A stretch of DNA of 12,175 nt. Source: CAYSCS01 sp964429695 (GTDB lineage: Bacteria; Acidobacteriota; Aminicenantia; Aminicenantales; Aminicenantaceae). Location of the stretch: assembly GCA_964429695.1 (NCBI GenBank), contig CAYSCS010000077.1, forward strand, positions 1 through 12,175, given 5' to 3'. The notes under the pieces are model-generated. The model ran no database searches, was not told where the DNA came from, and saw only the letters and a program-made list of their open reading frames with translations. Shown here in pieces: positions 1-7,952 of this stretch (position 1 is its first letter; every line of letters starts with the position of its first letter). A program made the position numbers and the translations under genes.

Positions 1-50
1 ACAATAGGTTTTACCAGGAAAACGCATCTAATTTAAATAATATCAATGGG

Positions 51-206
51 TTATAACCTATTTTTATCCCTAGGTACTGTCAAACTCAGGCAAGAGTTGT
101 TCATCAAGAAATGCGCCAGCTCTTCTAAAACGCGCTCTTCACCCCTTTCTGCCTGGAAGATACTGCCCAGGGCCCGGCCTCCTGGCTTCAGAGACTCAAC
201 GGCCAT
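51..206 (-). other. Short unrecognised open fragment (51 codons)
   Basis: An ATG-started minus-strand reading frame of 51 codons, with the frame remaining open upstream to about position 300. The peptide (MAVESLKPGGRALGSIF..., then ERGEERVLEELAHFLMNN) has a protein-like composition with an apparently helical, charged middle. I do not recognise a family. No convincing ribosome binding site precedes the ATG. It lies just downstream of the dead ISL3 transposase, so it may be the tail of an older host gene interrupted by that element, or chance. The opposite-strand frame over the same bases (46-261) looks less protein-like. Confidence 0.2.
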
Positions 207-279
207 TAACGAAGGAAGGACGAAAAGACAAAAAACGTTGACGGCAAAGGGTGTTCCTTGACAGTCGTTTTTTGATAGC

Positions 280-1577
280 TCATCCGCATTTTGTGAGGAC
301 TAGTAGCGGTTCTATTCTGCCCCAAAAAATGCGAGTAAAAAATTTTGATAAGTAAAAAAATAAGGTCTTCTCCTTTTTAGGGGGTAAAAACTTGAATGAT
401 TTTAAAGAAAAGTAACTATGGTCATCGAAGACATAAGCCCTCAGTTTGATGACTTTGATCTTGTTATTGACTCCTTTCAGCCTTCCGGTATGAATTAGAT
501 ACTCACAGTGATTCAAGATCCCATATCGGTAGCGCTCCAGGGTTTTGGCGAACTCTCTCATCGCGAGATGACTCACCGCCTTCGCTAGACAACACCATCC
601 ATCGATCGCTTTATCTACCCTTGCCAGGGCTCTTTCGCTCCAGATATGTTTGAGCTTGTCTTTGAGGATGAGGACCGCGTTAATGACCTTGTTCAGGCGC
701 AAGAGCTCTTCCAGGTGCCGCCGATCTTTGAGTCTACCGATGTTACTCCGCTCTCTCAAGAAAAGATATGTGGCGCCTTTGAAGACCGCTTTTTTGGCTT
801 TAGAGGCTTTCCGGTATCCACTCTGACGCGTTTTATCGATGATCCTCGAAAACCGAGCCACGACATGAAACAGGTCGAAAACGCGCTTGAGGTGAGGGAC
901 TCTGGTCCCTACGGCCACGATAGAGGGGACCCACATACCCATCACCACAGCTTCTAACTTGGGTCCTTGCTCCCGACTCATGCCTGAGAAAAATCTCCGC
1001 AGGATTCTAGGTTTTCGGCCTTCTCTGACCCAAACCACCCACCGGCCTCGTAGTCCCGAACTACGCTCAGATAGCGGTGACCTTTGCGGATGGAGACTTC
1101 CTCGCTGGCCAGGATGCGAATGCCTCGATAGGCGATTTACCCAAGCTTTTCTCCCAGGAACTTCTTGTCTATAGCTTTGACGGTTTTCTAGTCTAGCCTC
1201 AGATGGCAGAAGACATCCTCGACAGTCATGAGCATCGAGAGCCAGAAAATATAGCGAGCCAACCTCTTAGTCACCCGCAGATAAGGGTCGAAAAGCTCTA
1301 ACTCTTCGATGGGAGTCTTCCGGCAGTGAGGAGAGATGCCCTTCCGCTACAGGCAGCGGAGCCAGCTCAGGGCAGGACCAAAATCCAGGTCGCGTACCCA
1401 CCGTCTCTCTTGACTGTGGATCCCCTAGGTTTGCTTCCCACAGATATAAGAAAGGGGACAAAACCGCCTGTTGAGCAATGCTTCCAGGTAGGCATTCCTG
1501 GCATCTCCGCAAACCTTCTGGCGGAGAATACGGATTTGTGGGAAGGGGAAATAGGGTGCTATACTCAGAGTGGACAT
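280..1577 (-). pseudogene. ISL3-family transposase, full length but inactivated
   Basis: This is a remnant of an ISL3-type DDE transposase of about 430 codons. The start is an ATG at 1577-1575 preceded by an AAAGGAGG-type site at 1584-1590. Translating through the lesions gives, in order: an N-terminal Cys motif (CPLSYICGKQ), SQERRWVRDLDFG, ELFDPYLRVTKRLARYI, LMTVEDVFCHLRLD, KTVKAIDKKFL, VSIRKGHRYLSVV, then after a frameshift near 1040 WVREGRKPRILRRFF, VFDLFHVVARFSRIID and GVNNKIKVIK. In-frame stops lie at 1425-1427, 1347-1349, 1188-1190 and 1137-1139. The positions of all three catalytic acids appear changed: Asp to Glu before VSIRKGH, Asp to Gly in VVMGMW, and Glu to Lys in GRLKGVNNK. The family order and motifs are from memory. 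The C-terminal 252 codons (280-1038) are open but cannot encode an active enzyme alone. I found no convincing terminal inverted repeats. Confidence 0.88.
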
Positions 1578-1784
1578 CGTTGGCCTCCTTTGGATGGAGA
1601 TTGAGAGTCATTCCATTTATCTCATCCGTTGGAGAGACTAGATGTCCAATCTTCCATTCAAGCATGATAAAGAGGGACATCACTTTCAACTAATCTAGAG
1701 ATTATCAATAATTAAAAAAAATAATTTAAGAACCAAGCACAAGACTAAAACAAAAAGTCTTAATTTCCCTTCCTTATTTTTTGA
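1578..1784. other. Intergenic gap between ISL3 remnant and operon end
   Basis: This gap of about 200 bases is AT-rich between roughly 1690 and 1784. It holds the ribosome binding site of the ISL3 remnant (1584-1590). It also holds a weak inverted repeat, AAGACT...AGTCTT, at 1741-1761, which could be a poor terminator for the minus-strand operon; it lacks a clear T tract, so I do not call it one. No gene is visible. Confidence 0.4.
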
Positions 1785-2878
1785 TTATCTGAGAAAAAAA
1801 CCAGAGCCTAAAGGACCTTCAGGATCAAAGAAAAACCGGCATTTTCCTGTAATATGAGCCGTACCTTCAATTTCAGGGATTATAGCCTCCTAAGGCCCAC
1901 ACTTTGTTTGACCTACCACCCGACCGCTAAAATGAGTATTGATTATACTCTCCACCACCACTTGCTGAACTGGTTTCAGTTTGCCGCAGGCAGAAAGGAT
2001 AGCCAGATGGCCACTGACTCCGGTACCCGTGGGGCTTCTATCTACTTCGCCTTGGGCAAAAATGCAGACATTACAAATGTGAGCTTCTTTTGTCTTCGCT
2101 CCTTCCCAAAAACTTTCTCACAATTGGGTTAACCTTCTCTATTGCTTGTAGCAATAAAACCAGTGCACAAAGTGCGAGTCCCACAAAAAAAATCATTTTT
2201 ATTTCTATCATAAATTTCCTCTGATTTATTTACAATAAATTGTCACTTCAGCTCTGCGGGCCCTTTTTAAGACTAAAGGTGGCAATTTTGGGGAATTAAG
2301 TCTATTCCTAACTGAGAGGAATCCACATAAGCATAAAAAGTTCCCCCAAATGCCAGATCATAGTTAATCCTACCCACTCCCGGCACTTCAACTACTTTGT
2401 TTAAAGCCATGACAAAGGAAGGCACATTTTTAAAGCTGACACTGGTTACTCTCCCTTCCTTAACTTTAGCTCTGGCTACAACAAGGCCAGCTGGTGTATC
2501 TATCCTAACTTCTGTTAGGGGCGATTTAAGGGGAATCAACGCACCTTCTACTACAACTGTGGTTAGAGCAATTACGCCATGCCCACACATGGTACTCAAA
2601 CCCTGATTGTGAAGAAAAAGAACACCAAGATCAGAACCTTCCCTCACCGGCTCAGTAATAATAGCCCCATACATGTCAGCATGTCCTCGTGGCTCCCCAA
2701 TCAGAGCCATCCGCCAGTTATCTAAATATCTTAGAAAATAAGTTCGCTTAGCGAGCATAGTTTTTCCTGGAATTTGAGGCAAACCGCCAATTACTACCCT
2801 CAATGGTTCGCCGCCAGCATGGGATTCTATGGTAGTCACCACTGGCCAGCTCTTAGGGGGCTGCCACTTATCGAGCAT
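1785..2878 (-). pseudogene. Proline racemase / trans-3-hydroxyproline dehydratase family, broken gene
   Basis: This family racemises proline or dehydrates trans-3-hydroxyproline, using one or two active-site Cys. Codons 1-201 (2273-2878) are intact, with TIESHAGGEPLRVV and the catalytic loop MCGHG (Cys98), up to GGTFYAYVDSSQLGIDLIPQN, where a stop falls. The C-terminal part is readable on the same strand from about 2078 to a stop at 1785-1787: ICNVCIFAQGEVDRSPTGTG, VESIINTHFSGRVV, IPEIEGTAHITG, PLGSGFFLR. It contains an in-frame TAG at 1890-1892, in KCGP-stop-EAIIPEI. The second active-site position is Thr (DRSPTGTG), not Cys, as in trans-L-3-hydroxyproline dehydratases such as human L3HYPDH, so dehydratase is the likelier ancestral activity. 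Bases about 2080-2272 have lost clear homology. The start (ATG at 2878, GGAGG upstream) overlaps the preceding gene by 11 bases, implying translational coupling. The truncated product lacks half of its active site. Confidence 0.85.
2071..2211 (-). CDS. Possible 46-residue single-span membrane peptide
   Basis: An ATG with an upstream AGAGGAA at short spacing opens a 46-codon frame. The peptide begins MIEIKMIFFVGLALCALVLL, one plausible membrane-spanning helix, followed by a charged tail (KVNPIVRKFLGRSEDKRSS). It fills most of the stretch where the broken racemase gene has no recognisable homology, and its stop at 2071-2073 lies just inside the point where racemase similarity resumes. I recognise no family. 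It may be a chance frame in decayed DNA; the well-placed ribosome binding site and clean hydrophobic segment are the only arguments that it is real. Confidence 0.25.
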   Translation of the reverse strand: MIEIKMIFFVGLALCALVLLLQAIEKVNPIVRKFLGRSEDKRSSHL

Positions 2879-4010
2879 TATCTGCCTCCTCTTTTTTATA
2901 GGAAACTTTATAAATGATATATTCTCGGTAGCCAGTTATAATCTTATAATATCCGCTTAGCTCTCTGTCGAGTTTCTCATCTCCACTATCAACTAGGAGA
3001 GGCTGTCCGTGTAATGAATTGATTTTATTTTTAGTGGCCACGATAATAATATTTTCCCGACCTACTTTTTTTATTACTTCCGGACTAATCTGCTGATTCC
3101 CTCTTCCTAGCAAATATCCCTGGCCACCTATAGGAGTAACAATGAGCTTTACTTTTTTACCCTTTATATTGGACAGCAGCTCAGCCTCATTTAAATCTTT
3201 ACCTATTAATTCTTTTCTGAAAATAAAATCTACTCCTAGGAGTGAACCATCCAATCCAATCCTATCCATAATGGCCTTAGTTGTCGTCCCCGGACCAATG
3301 ATATAGCCGAAATCATCTGCAAGATTTTCGAATATTTCAAAAGCAATAGCCTGTTGTGAGTATTTCTCGCTGACTGAAGAAGCAGCTTTTGCCCGCTGAA
3401 GATAGGTAGGGCGGCCAGGAATGGTTAAATAACCATAGAGGCGAGCTGATAATGTGTGTTTTCTAAACATTTCTTCGTCTATGTCCATAACTTCAGCCTC
3501 AAAAGTATGAGATATTTTATCCAGGAGATAAAGGGCGGCAAGTTCCCCAGCTGTCTGGGGATTATAAGCATAAACAGCCGAATGAATTTTTACCCCAGCC
3601 GGAATACCCACAACTACTAACGAATTACCAATAGCCTGATAAATATCTCTAGCCGTGCCATCGCCACCGGCAAAGAGCAAAAGGTCAACTTTGAGGGCTT
3701 TCATTTTTTTAGCTGCTTCTTCGGTATCGGCGGCTGTGGTTAAAGCTGAAGCTCCAATGTTAAGAACACAGGGAGAAAAGCCAACTTGGCGCGAAGCTTC
3801 CTCACCCATTTTAGCCGCACAGGTTATAAGCTTAAATTTATCTTTGAGGTCTTTGAGCTTCTCCAAAGCTTTTCTAGTTCTATCTTGAGCTATTGGCTCG
3901 GCTCCCAGAGCTTTAGCTCTTTCCAGTACAGCCAGACTGTCTGTCCCTTTTAAGCCCACTCGGCCTCCCATTCCAGCTATAGGATTAATGATTAAGCCTA
4001 ATTTTTTCAC
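2868..4010 (-). CDS. COG3199/AcoX-like ATP-NAD kinase family protein
   Basis: A 380-residue protein with the NAD-kinase-like nucleotide-binding fold. It shows an N-terminal LGLIINPIAGMGGRVGLKG motif and the diagnostic LLFAGGDGTARD at about residues 111-122, followed by GIPAGVKIHSAVYA and, later, GPGTTTKAIMDRIG and GGQGYLLGRGNQQ. This order and length fit the AcoX / predicted polyphosphate- or ATP-dependent NAD kinase group (COG3199), which is longer than housekeeping NAD kinase. The substrate of this group is poorly defined; a soluble cytosolic kinase is inferred. The start is GTG at 4010-4008, supported by GGAGGA eight bases upstream. It follows the GcvPB-like gene by 115 bases and its stop overlaps the start of the racemase-family gene, so the two were translationally coupled. 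The gene appears intact. Confidence 0.85.
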   Translation of the reverse strand: MKKLGLIINPIAGMGGRVGLKGTDSLAVLERAKALGAEPIAQDRTRKALEKLKDLKDKFKLITCAAKMGEEASRQVGFSPCVLNIGASALTTAADTEEAAKKMKALKVDLLLFAGGDGTARDIYQAIGNSLVVVGIPAGVKIHSAVYAYNPQTAGELAALYLLDKISHTFEAEVMDIDEEMFRKHTLSARLYGYLTIPGRPTYLQRAKAASSVSEKYSQQAIAFEIFENLADDFGYIIGPGTTTKAIMDRIGLDGSLLGVDFIFRKELIGKDLNEAELLSNIKGKKVKLIVTPIGGQGYLLGRGNQQISPEVIKKVGRENIIIVATKNKINSLHGQPLLVDSGDEKLDRELSGYYKIITGYREYIIYKVSYKKEEADNAR

Positions 4011-4125
4011 TTAAAGACTCCTCCGAGTAAAGATAGCTAATTTCTGCTTTCTTTCTCAACTTAGTATCGTCCTTTCTTTAAGTCAGAGACACTGGCTGAG
4101 GATGAAACTAACCTTGCCTTATATT

Positions 4126-5682
4126 TTAATCCTTTGGACCATGCTTCTTTAAATAAGACCGCCAGCTAATTGCCCATCTTTGAGGATCATCTAGACTGCT
4201 CTGGTCAATTTTATGGACAACACTTCGATAGGGAGCATTCCTTACTTTTTCTGGATTTTGATAAGCCTCCTCAACTACCTTTTCCAGGCAGATTAGATAC
4301 TCATCCAGCTCATCTTTGGAATAAGACTCGGTAGGTTCAATAGTAAAGGGTTGGGGTATAATCCAGGGATGATGGCTTGACCACAGATGAAAGCCAAAAT
4401 CAGCCATCCGGCGGGTTATATCCTCTGTTGTTACTCCAGTTTCTCTGGTTAATTCCTCCCAACTGTATCTAACTTGTTCAATCCTCCGCTGTATCAGAGG
4501 AAAAGAAACACTGGCTCCTTTTATTTTTTTTATTCTGGCTAAAACGTAATTATTGTTCAAAACAGCTACCCTAGCCACCTCCTTTAGCCCTTCTTCACCA
4601 AGACTCATCACCCAGGCATAAGCCCTGAGAATAGCTGGAAAAACGCCATAAAAACTTCTGATTTTGCCTATGGAGTGGGCAAGATCATAGTTCAAAAAAT
4701 ACCTCTGACCGTCAAAATCAACCACAGGCACCGGAAGATAAGGAACCAACTCATCGGTTACACCTAGGGCTCCCGTAGCCGGACCGCCACAGCCATGGGG
4801 TGAAGAGAACGTTTTATGAAGGTTAAAGAAACACATATCAAAGCCAGCTTCTTTAGCCCTAGTAACTCCCAAAATACCATTGGCATTAGCCTGATCGTAA
4901 CCACACAGACCCCCTATTTCATGAATGATAGAGGTAAAGTCTGCAATATGGGGATTGAAAATTCCGGTATCCTCGGGATTGGTTATCAAAAGACCGGCTG
5001 TTCGAGGAGAAATCGCCTGTTTAAGAGCCTCAATCTCAGGTATCCCCCGCTCGTCAGGATAGATAGTAATTACTTTAAAGCCTTTGACAGCAGCTGCAGC
5101 TGCATCTGAGGGATGAGAGAAAATAGTGGTGATGATTTCATCTCTCTTTTCTTGAGGGTGTCGATGCTGGTGATAAGCCTGAATGATGGAGGCCATGGCC
5201 AAAATAGCAGCCGAGCCTCCACCAGGTTGAAATGAAAACTTACTCAGACCCGAAATTTCTCTTAAGAAAAGGTCCATTTTATACATTATTTCTAGAGCAC
5301 CCTGGACAGTACTTTCATCCTGAGAGGGGTGAAGTTCAGCAGCCTGGGGGGAAGAAACAAAGAATTCGTTGATTTTAGGGCTGTACTTCATCGTACAGGT
5401 ACCCTGGCCGATGTCGACATTTAAATCTGCTCCTAAACACTGCTGCGAAAGGCGAAGATAATGCTTGAGGACCCTCATCTGGGATATTTCAGGAAGAGCG
5501 GGGGGCTCTTTTCTTACCATCTCTTGAGGTAAATCTGAGAAAGGGTCTGGAATCCGCTCTTTTATTTCCTCTTCAATTTCTGGAATTAAGATCCCTCTTT
5601 CCCCGGGTTTGCTTAATTCAAAAATTATAGGTTCATCCCATTTTGCTTGCTGAAAATTTCTTATTTTAATTTTGCTTTTCAT
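4126..5682 (-). CDS. Divergent GcvPB-like PLP-dependent glycine dehydrogenase subunit 2
   Basis: This 518-residue protein resembles subunit 2 of two-subunit glycine decarboxylase (P-protein), which binds PLP. Family marks are PPALPEISQMRVLKHYLRLS, GTCTMKYSPKINE (about 94-106), ITNPEDTGIF, GYDQANANGILG and the PLP lysine motif FFNLHKTFSSPHG (Lys290). Differences from canonical GcvPB are marked: the usual HGTNPA loop is replaced by FSHPSDAAAAAVKG (188-201), the substrate-side QPAAGAQGE is QPGGGSAAI, YYDGANLNA is GYDQANANG, and the glycine run after PHG contains Cys (PHGCGGP). It is somewhat longer than typical. The start is ATG with AAGGAG upstream, 37 bases after the PA-like gene. PLP binding is well supported; glycine as substrate is not. 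No GcvT or GcvH is encoded nearby. The gene is intact. Confidence 0.85.
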   Translation of the reverse strand: MKSKIKIRNFQQAKWDEPIIFELSKPGERGILIPEIEEEIKERIPDPFSDLPQEMVRKEPPALPEISQMRVLKHYLRLSQQCLGADLNVDIGQGTCTMKYSPKINEFFVSSPQAAELHPSQDESTVQGALEIMYKMDLFLREISGLSKFSFQPGGGSAAILAMASIIQAYHQHRHPQEKRDEIITTIFSHPSDAAAAAVKGFKVITIYPDERGIPEIEALKQAISPRTAGLLITNPEDTGIFNPHIADFTSIIHEIGGLCGYDQANANGILGVTRAKEAGFDMCFFNLHKTFSSPHGCGGPATGALGVTDELVPYLPVPVVDFDGQRYFLNYDLAHSIGKIRSFYGVFPAILRAYAWVMSLGEEGLKEVARVAVLNNNYVLARIKKIKGASVSFPLIQRRIEQVRYSWEELTRETGVTTEDITRRMADFGFHLWSSHHPWIIPQPFTIEPTESYSKDELDEYLICLEKVVEEAYQNPEKVRNAPYRSVVHKIDQSSLDDPQRWAISWRSYLKKHGPKD

Positions 5683-5719
5683 CTTCTCTCTCCTTAAATA
5701 AAAGATTTCCCCTCTTTAA

Positions 5720-7126
5720 TTATTTAAGGCAATCTTTCAAAGCTTGAATTAAAGAATCAATATCCACCTTGGTGTGAATTTCTGTTACGCAGTAAAGGGC
5801 ACAATTTTCTAATTCCTGAAACTCCTTAGAAAGGTCCTTTCCTCCAAAAATATTCTTCTCCCTCAAGGCTTTATTAATTTCAGCTACACTCTTCCCTGTG
5901 CCTCGAAAGCTGACCACAAATTCTTTAAAATGAGGCGATTTAAAAAAAGGAGCTTCTATACCTTTAATTTCAGAGAGCCTGGACATCGTATAGCGTGATT
6001 TCTGAAGAAGATGGATTCCAAGTTCCTGCATTCCCTTTGGACCCATCAAAGATAAATAGACTGCAGCTGTTATCCCCCATAAAGCAGCATGGGTGCCAAC
6101 AAACTCCTTTCCTTCTTCTCTTTCAGCAAAAGATGTCCGCTCATAGGCTACATCACCAAACCCATATTCTCCTTCAACACAGGTTTTAGCTATTCCAAAC
6201 AAGCGGGAGGGATATTCCATTACATATTTCTCTTCATCTCGAGTGGCAATAAATCCGCCTAAACCACCTCCATAATGGAGATGAATTCCCAAGGGCTGGA
6301 TGTCTCCGCAGACAATGTCAGCTCCGTAATGAGAGGGAGGGGAAAGGATTCCCAAAGAAATAGGATCAACCCCAACTACCATTAAAGCCCCGGCTCCATG
6401 AGCAATTTCAGCTATTATTTTGCCTTGAGTTTCAATAAAACCCAGATAGGATGGGTTTTCAAAGTAAATAGCTGCTGTTTGGGAGGAAATCTTTGACTGA
6501 AGGTCATCAATATCCATCAATCCACTCTCTCTCGAATGTTTTATTCTCTTGACAGCTACTACCCCGCGACAGTAATTCTCGATAACTAACATTCTTTCGG
6601 CTGGGACGGTGTCCACCACCAGCACTTCTGAGCGTCCGGTTATCCGGGAAGCCATGCGTAGCGAAGTGCTGGCTGCCTGGCTCCAGTCATAGGTTGGCAC
6701 GTTGACTACATCCATATCCACCAGTTCAGCCATCAGGCTTTGATATTCAAAAAGGGCTTGGAAGCGACCATGGTCTTCGTAGGGCTCACCCGCATAAGCT
6801 GTCAGAAATTCAGAACGATGGTTTATTTCATCACAGATAGCAGGAACATAATGCTGCCAGCAGCCCCCTCCTAAAAAACTTATGTTTTCCTGGCAGCTTT
6901 TATTTTTAGCCAAAATGCTTCGGAGATGCCGCTGCAGAGCGACCTCAGATAACAAAGGAGAAGGCAAATTCATTTTTCCCTTAAACCTTAAACCTTGAGG
7001 GATGTCCTCATAAAGCTGGTCGATATCCTTGATGCCTATTTCTTTGAGCATAGCTTCTTGGGTTTCAGGTTCAGAATTTGGAATATAGGGATGAGTGAAT
7101 TTCTTCTTACCTCTCATATCTTTCAT
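5720..7126 (-). CDS. Divergent GcvPA-like glycine dehydrogenase subunit 1
   Basis: A 468-residue homologue of P-protein subunit 1, expected to pair with the adjacent PB-like subunit. It opens with the usual PYIPNSEPETQEAMLKEIG, DQLYEDIPQGLR and FLGGGCWQHYVPA (about 84-96), then SEFLTAYAGEPYEDHGRFQ and ALFEYQSLMAELVDMDVVN. Canonical proteins read roughly TAYTPYQPE-SQG and AS-YDGATA here; this protein has TAYAGEPYEDHGR and VPTYDWSQAAS, so the conserved loops near the active site have changed. It retains ENPSYLGFIE and THAALWGITAAVYLSLMG. The start is ATG with a strong AAAGGAGG; it is the first gene of the operon. No catalytic lysine is expected in this subunit. It could belong to an uncharacterised P-protein subfamily using another amino acid; the family call is firm, the substrate is not. 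Confidence 0.85.
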   Translation of the reverse strand: MKDMRGKKKFTHPYIPNSEPETQEAMLKEIGIKDIDQLYEDIPQGLRFKGKMNLPSPLLSEVALQRHLRSILAKNKSCQENISFLGGGCWQHYVPAICDEINHRSEFLTAYAGEPYEDHGRFQALFEYQSLMAELVDMDVVNVPTYDWSQAASTSLRMASRITGRSEVLVVDTVPAERMLVIENYCRGVVAVKRIKHSRESGLMDIDDLQSKISSQTAAIYFENPSYLGFIETQGKIIAEIAHGAGALMVVGVDPISLGILSPPSHYGADIVCGDIQPLGIHLHYGGGLGGFIATRDEEKYVMEYPSRLFGIAKTCVEGEYGFGDVAYERTSFAEREEGKEFVGTHAALWGITAAVYLSLMGPKGMQELGIHLLQKSRYTMSRLSEIKGIEAPFFKSPHFKEFVVSFRGTGKSVAEINKALREKNIFGGKDLSKEFQELENCALYCVTEIHTKVDIDSLIQALKDCLK

Positions 7127-7452
7127 AAAAACCTCCTTTCAGAAATTGCTAAATCAATTTAAAATCTATTCGTTATCAATAAATAATTAGGCTATAAAAG
7201 CCTCTGCCATCTTACCACCAGAAAAACTCAAGTTCTTCAGAATTATTAATTAGAGGAAATCCGTTTTTCTTTCGCATTAGCGGTATAAATGCCTTCCACC
7301 GAAATCTCCTCGCTCCATCGCGAACAATGATAAAACTTGATGCTTTCAGGTGTCAAATCTAGCTTTAAGAGAAAGAGGGATGGGCTGACAAGCCGCCGAC
7401 AAGGTAAAACAAGCCGGAAATAAGGAAAAGCTCCCTTTTGCTACAGGGAAGA
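7127..7452. other. Operon leader plus distal flank of IS91 remnant
   Basis: This stretch has no gene. The part next to the GcvPA-like start is AT-rich and carries its strong ribosome binding site (about 7131-7138). A promoter for the minus-strand operon should lie here, but I see only weak matches and do not place one. The part from about 7260 to 7452 is richer in GC and is probably the terminal sequence of the IS91-type element whose coding remnant begins at 7453. Confidence 0.4.
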
Positions 7453-7575
7453 TCACGAAAAATATTCAGCCGATAACTCAATGGCCATTAAAAGTTCCTG
7501 ATAGACGATGTGCGGTGGGGAGCTCTCTCTGCGATCGATAAAGGTGAGCTTGAGGTGATTGATAATGCGATCCAC

Positions 7576-7705
7576 TCCAGAAGAGGCAGTGAGGAACCAT
7601 TGAGCTTTATCGCGCCTCCGCATGAGAAAAAGAGCGAGACCTCCCACCATCTTTCCTGAGTAAGGAAGGCAATGAGTTTCATCGAGCCTTCGCATTGAGG
7701 AAAGA
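7576..7705 (-). repeat. Diverged duplicate of the C-terminal zinc-knuckle segment of the IS91 remnant
   Basis: Two related segments (about 7653-7705 and 7576-7632) can be aligned by eye. Over a core of about 37 bases, starting ATGCGAAGG in one and ATGCGGAGG in the other, they match at about 29 positions with one gap. Translated, they give CEGSMKL and CGGAIKL, both forms of the Cys-x-Gly-(S/A)-(M/I)-Lys motif that occurs once in normal IS91 transposases. This is either an old local duplication or the junction of two different IS91 relatives. Confidence 0.4.
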
Positions 7706-7890
7706 GGAAGAGGTCAACCTCATAGGGAATACAGAAAATAATTGCCGCACATCATCTTAGAAGAATTCCGACGAATCTCGGCGAAGCGTCTCCTTTATCC
7801 ACTCGTCCCACTCCTTAAGGCGCTTGGCATGGCAGGATGGGGAAAACTCCTTAGTGCGGCAGGAGAACGTCACAAGCCTCTCTTCCCCAC

Positions 7891-7952
7891 AGTCGAGATA
7901 GCGGATGCGGGCAACCCACAGCGCGGATTACCGCAGTCGAGATAGCGCTCGA
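7891..7952. repeat. Short direct repeat inside the IS91 remnant
   Basis: The 13-base string AGTCGAGATAGCG occurs at 7891-7903 and again at 7936-7948, and the match extends with one mismatch to about 17 bases. On the minus strand both copies encode RYLDCG. The second copy sits where related transposases have a CPDCG-type zinc motif, so it may reflect slippage or local conversion. Confidence 0.45.

Noticed and set aside
646..957. Plus-strand frame of 103 codons
   Set aside because: Shadow of the ISL3 transposase on the opposite strand.
1267..1689. Minus-strand frame of 140 codons
   Set aside because: It is out of frame with the ISL3 remnant, whose conserved motifs appear in another frame across the same bases starting at 1577.
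1741..1761. Inverted repeat AAGACT...AGTCTT as a terminator
   Set aside because: The stem is only six bases with an AT loop and no T tract in the operon's direction.
1890..1892. TAG in the racemase C-terminal half as a pyrrolysine codon
   Set aside because: The same gene also has frame breaks about 200 bases upstream, relatives would have an aromatic residue here, and nothing in the window suggests a pyrrolysine system. A simple nonsense mutation is enough.
1854..2132. Plus-strand frame of 92 codons
   Set aside because: It lies antisense to the readable C-terminal half of the racemase-family gene; its peptide has no recognisable motif, whereas the minus strand gives DRSPTGTG and flanking family motifs.
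7127..7260. Promoter for the GcvP-like operon
   Set aside because: Several AT-rich hexamers occur, but no pair combines a good -35, a good -10 and 16-18 base spacing.
7742..7945. Plus-strand frame of 67 codons
   Set aside because: Antisense to the zinc-binding region of the IS91 remnant.
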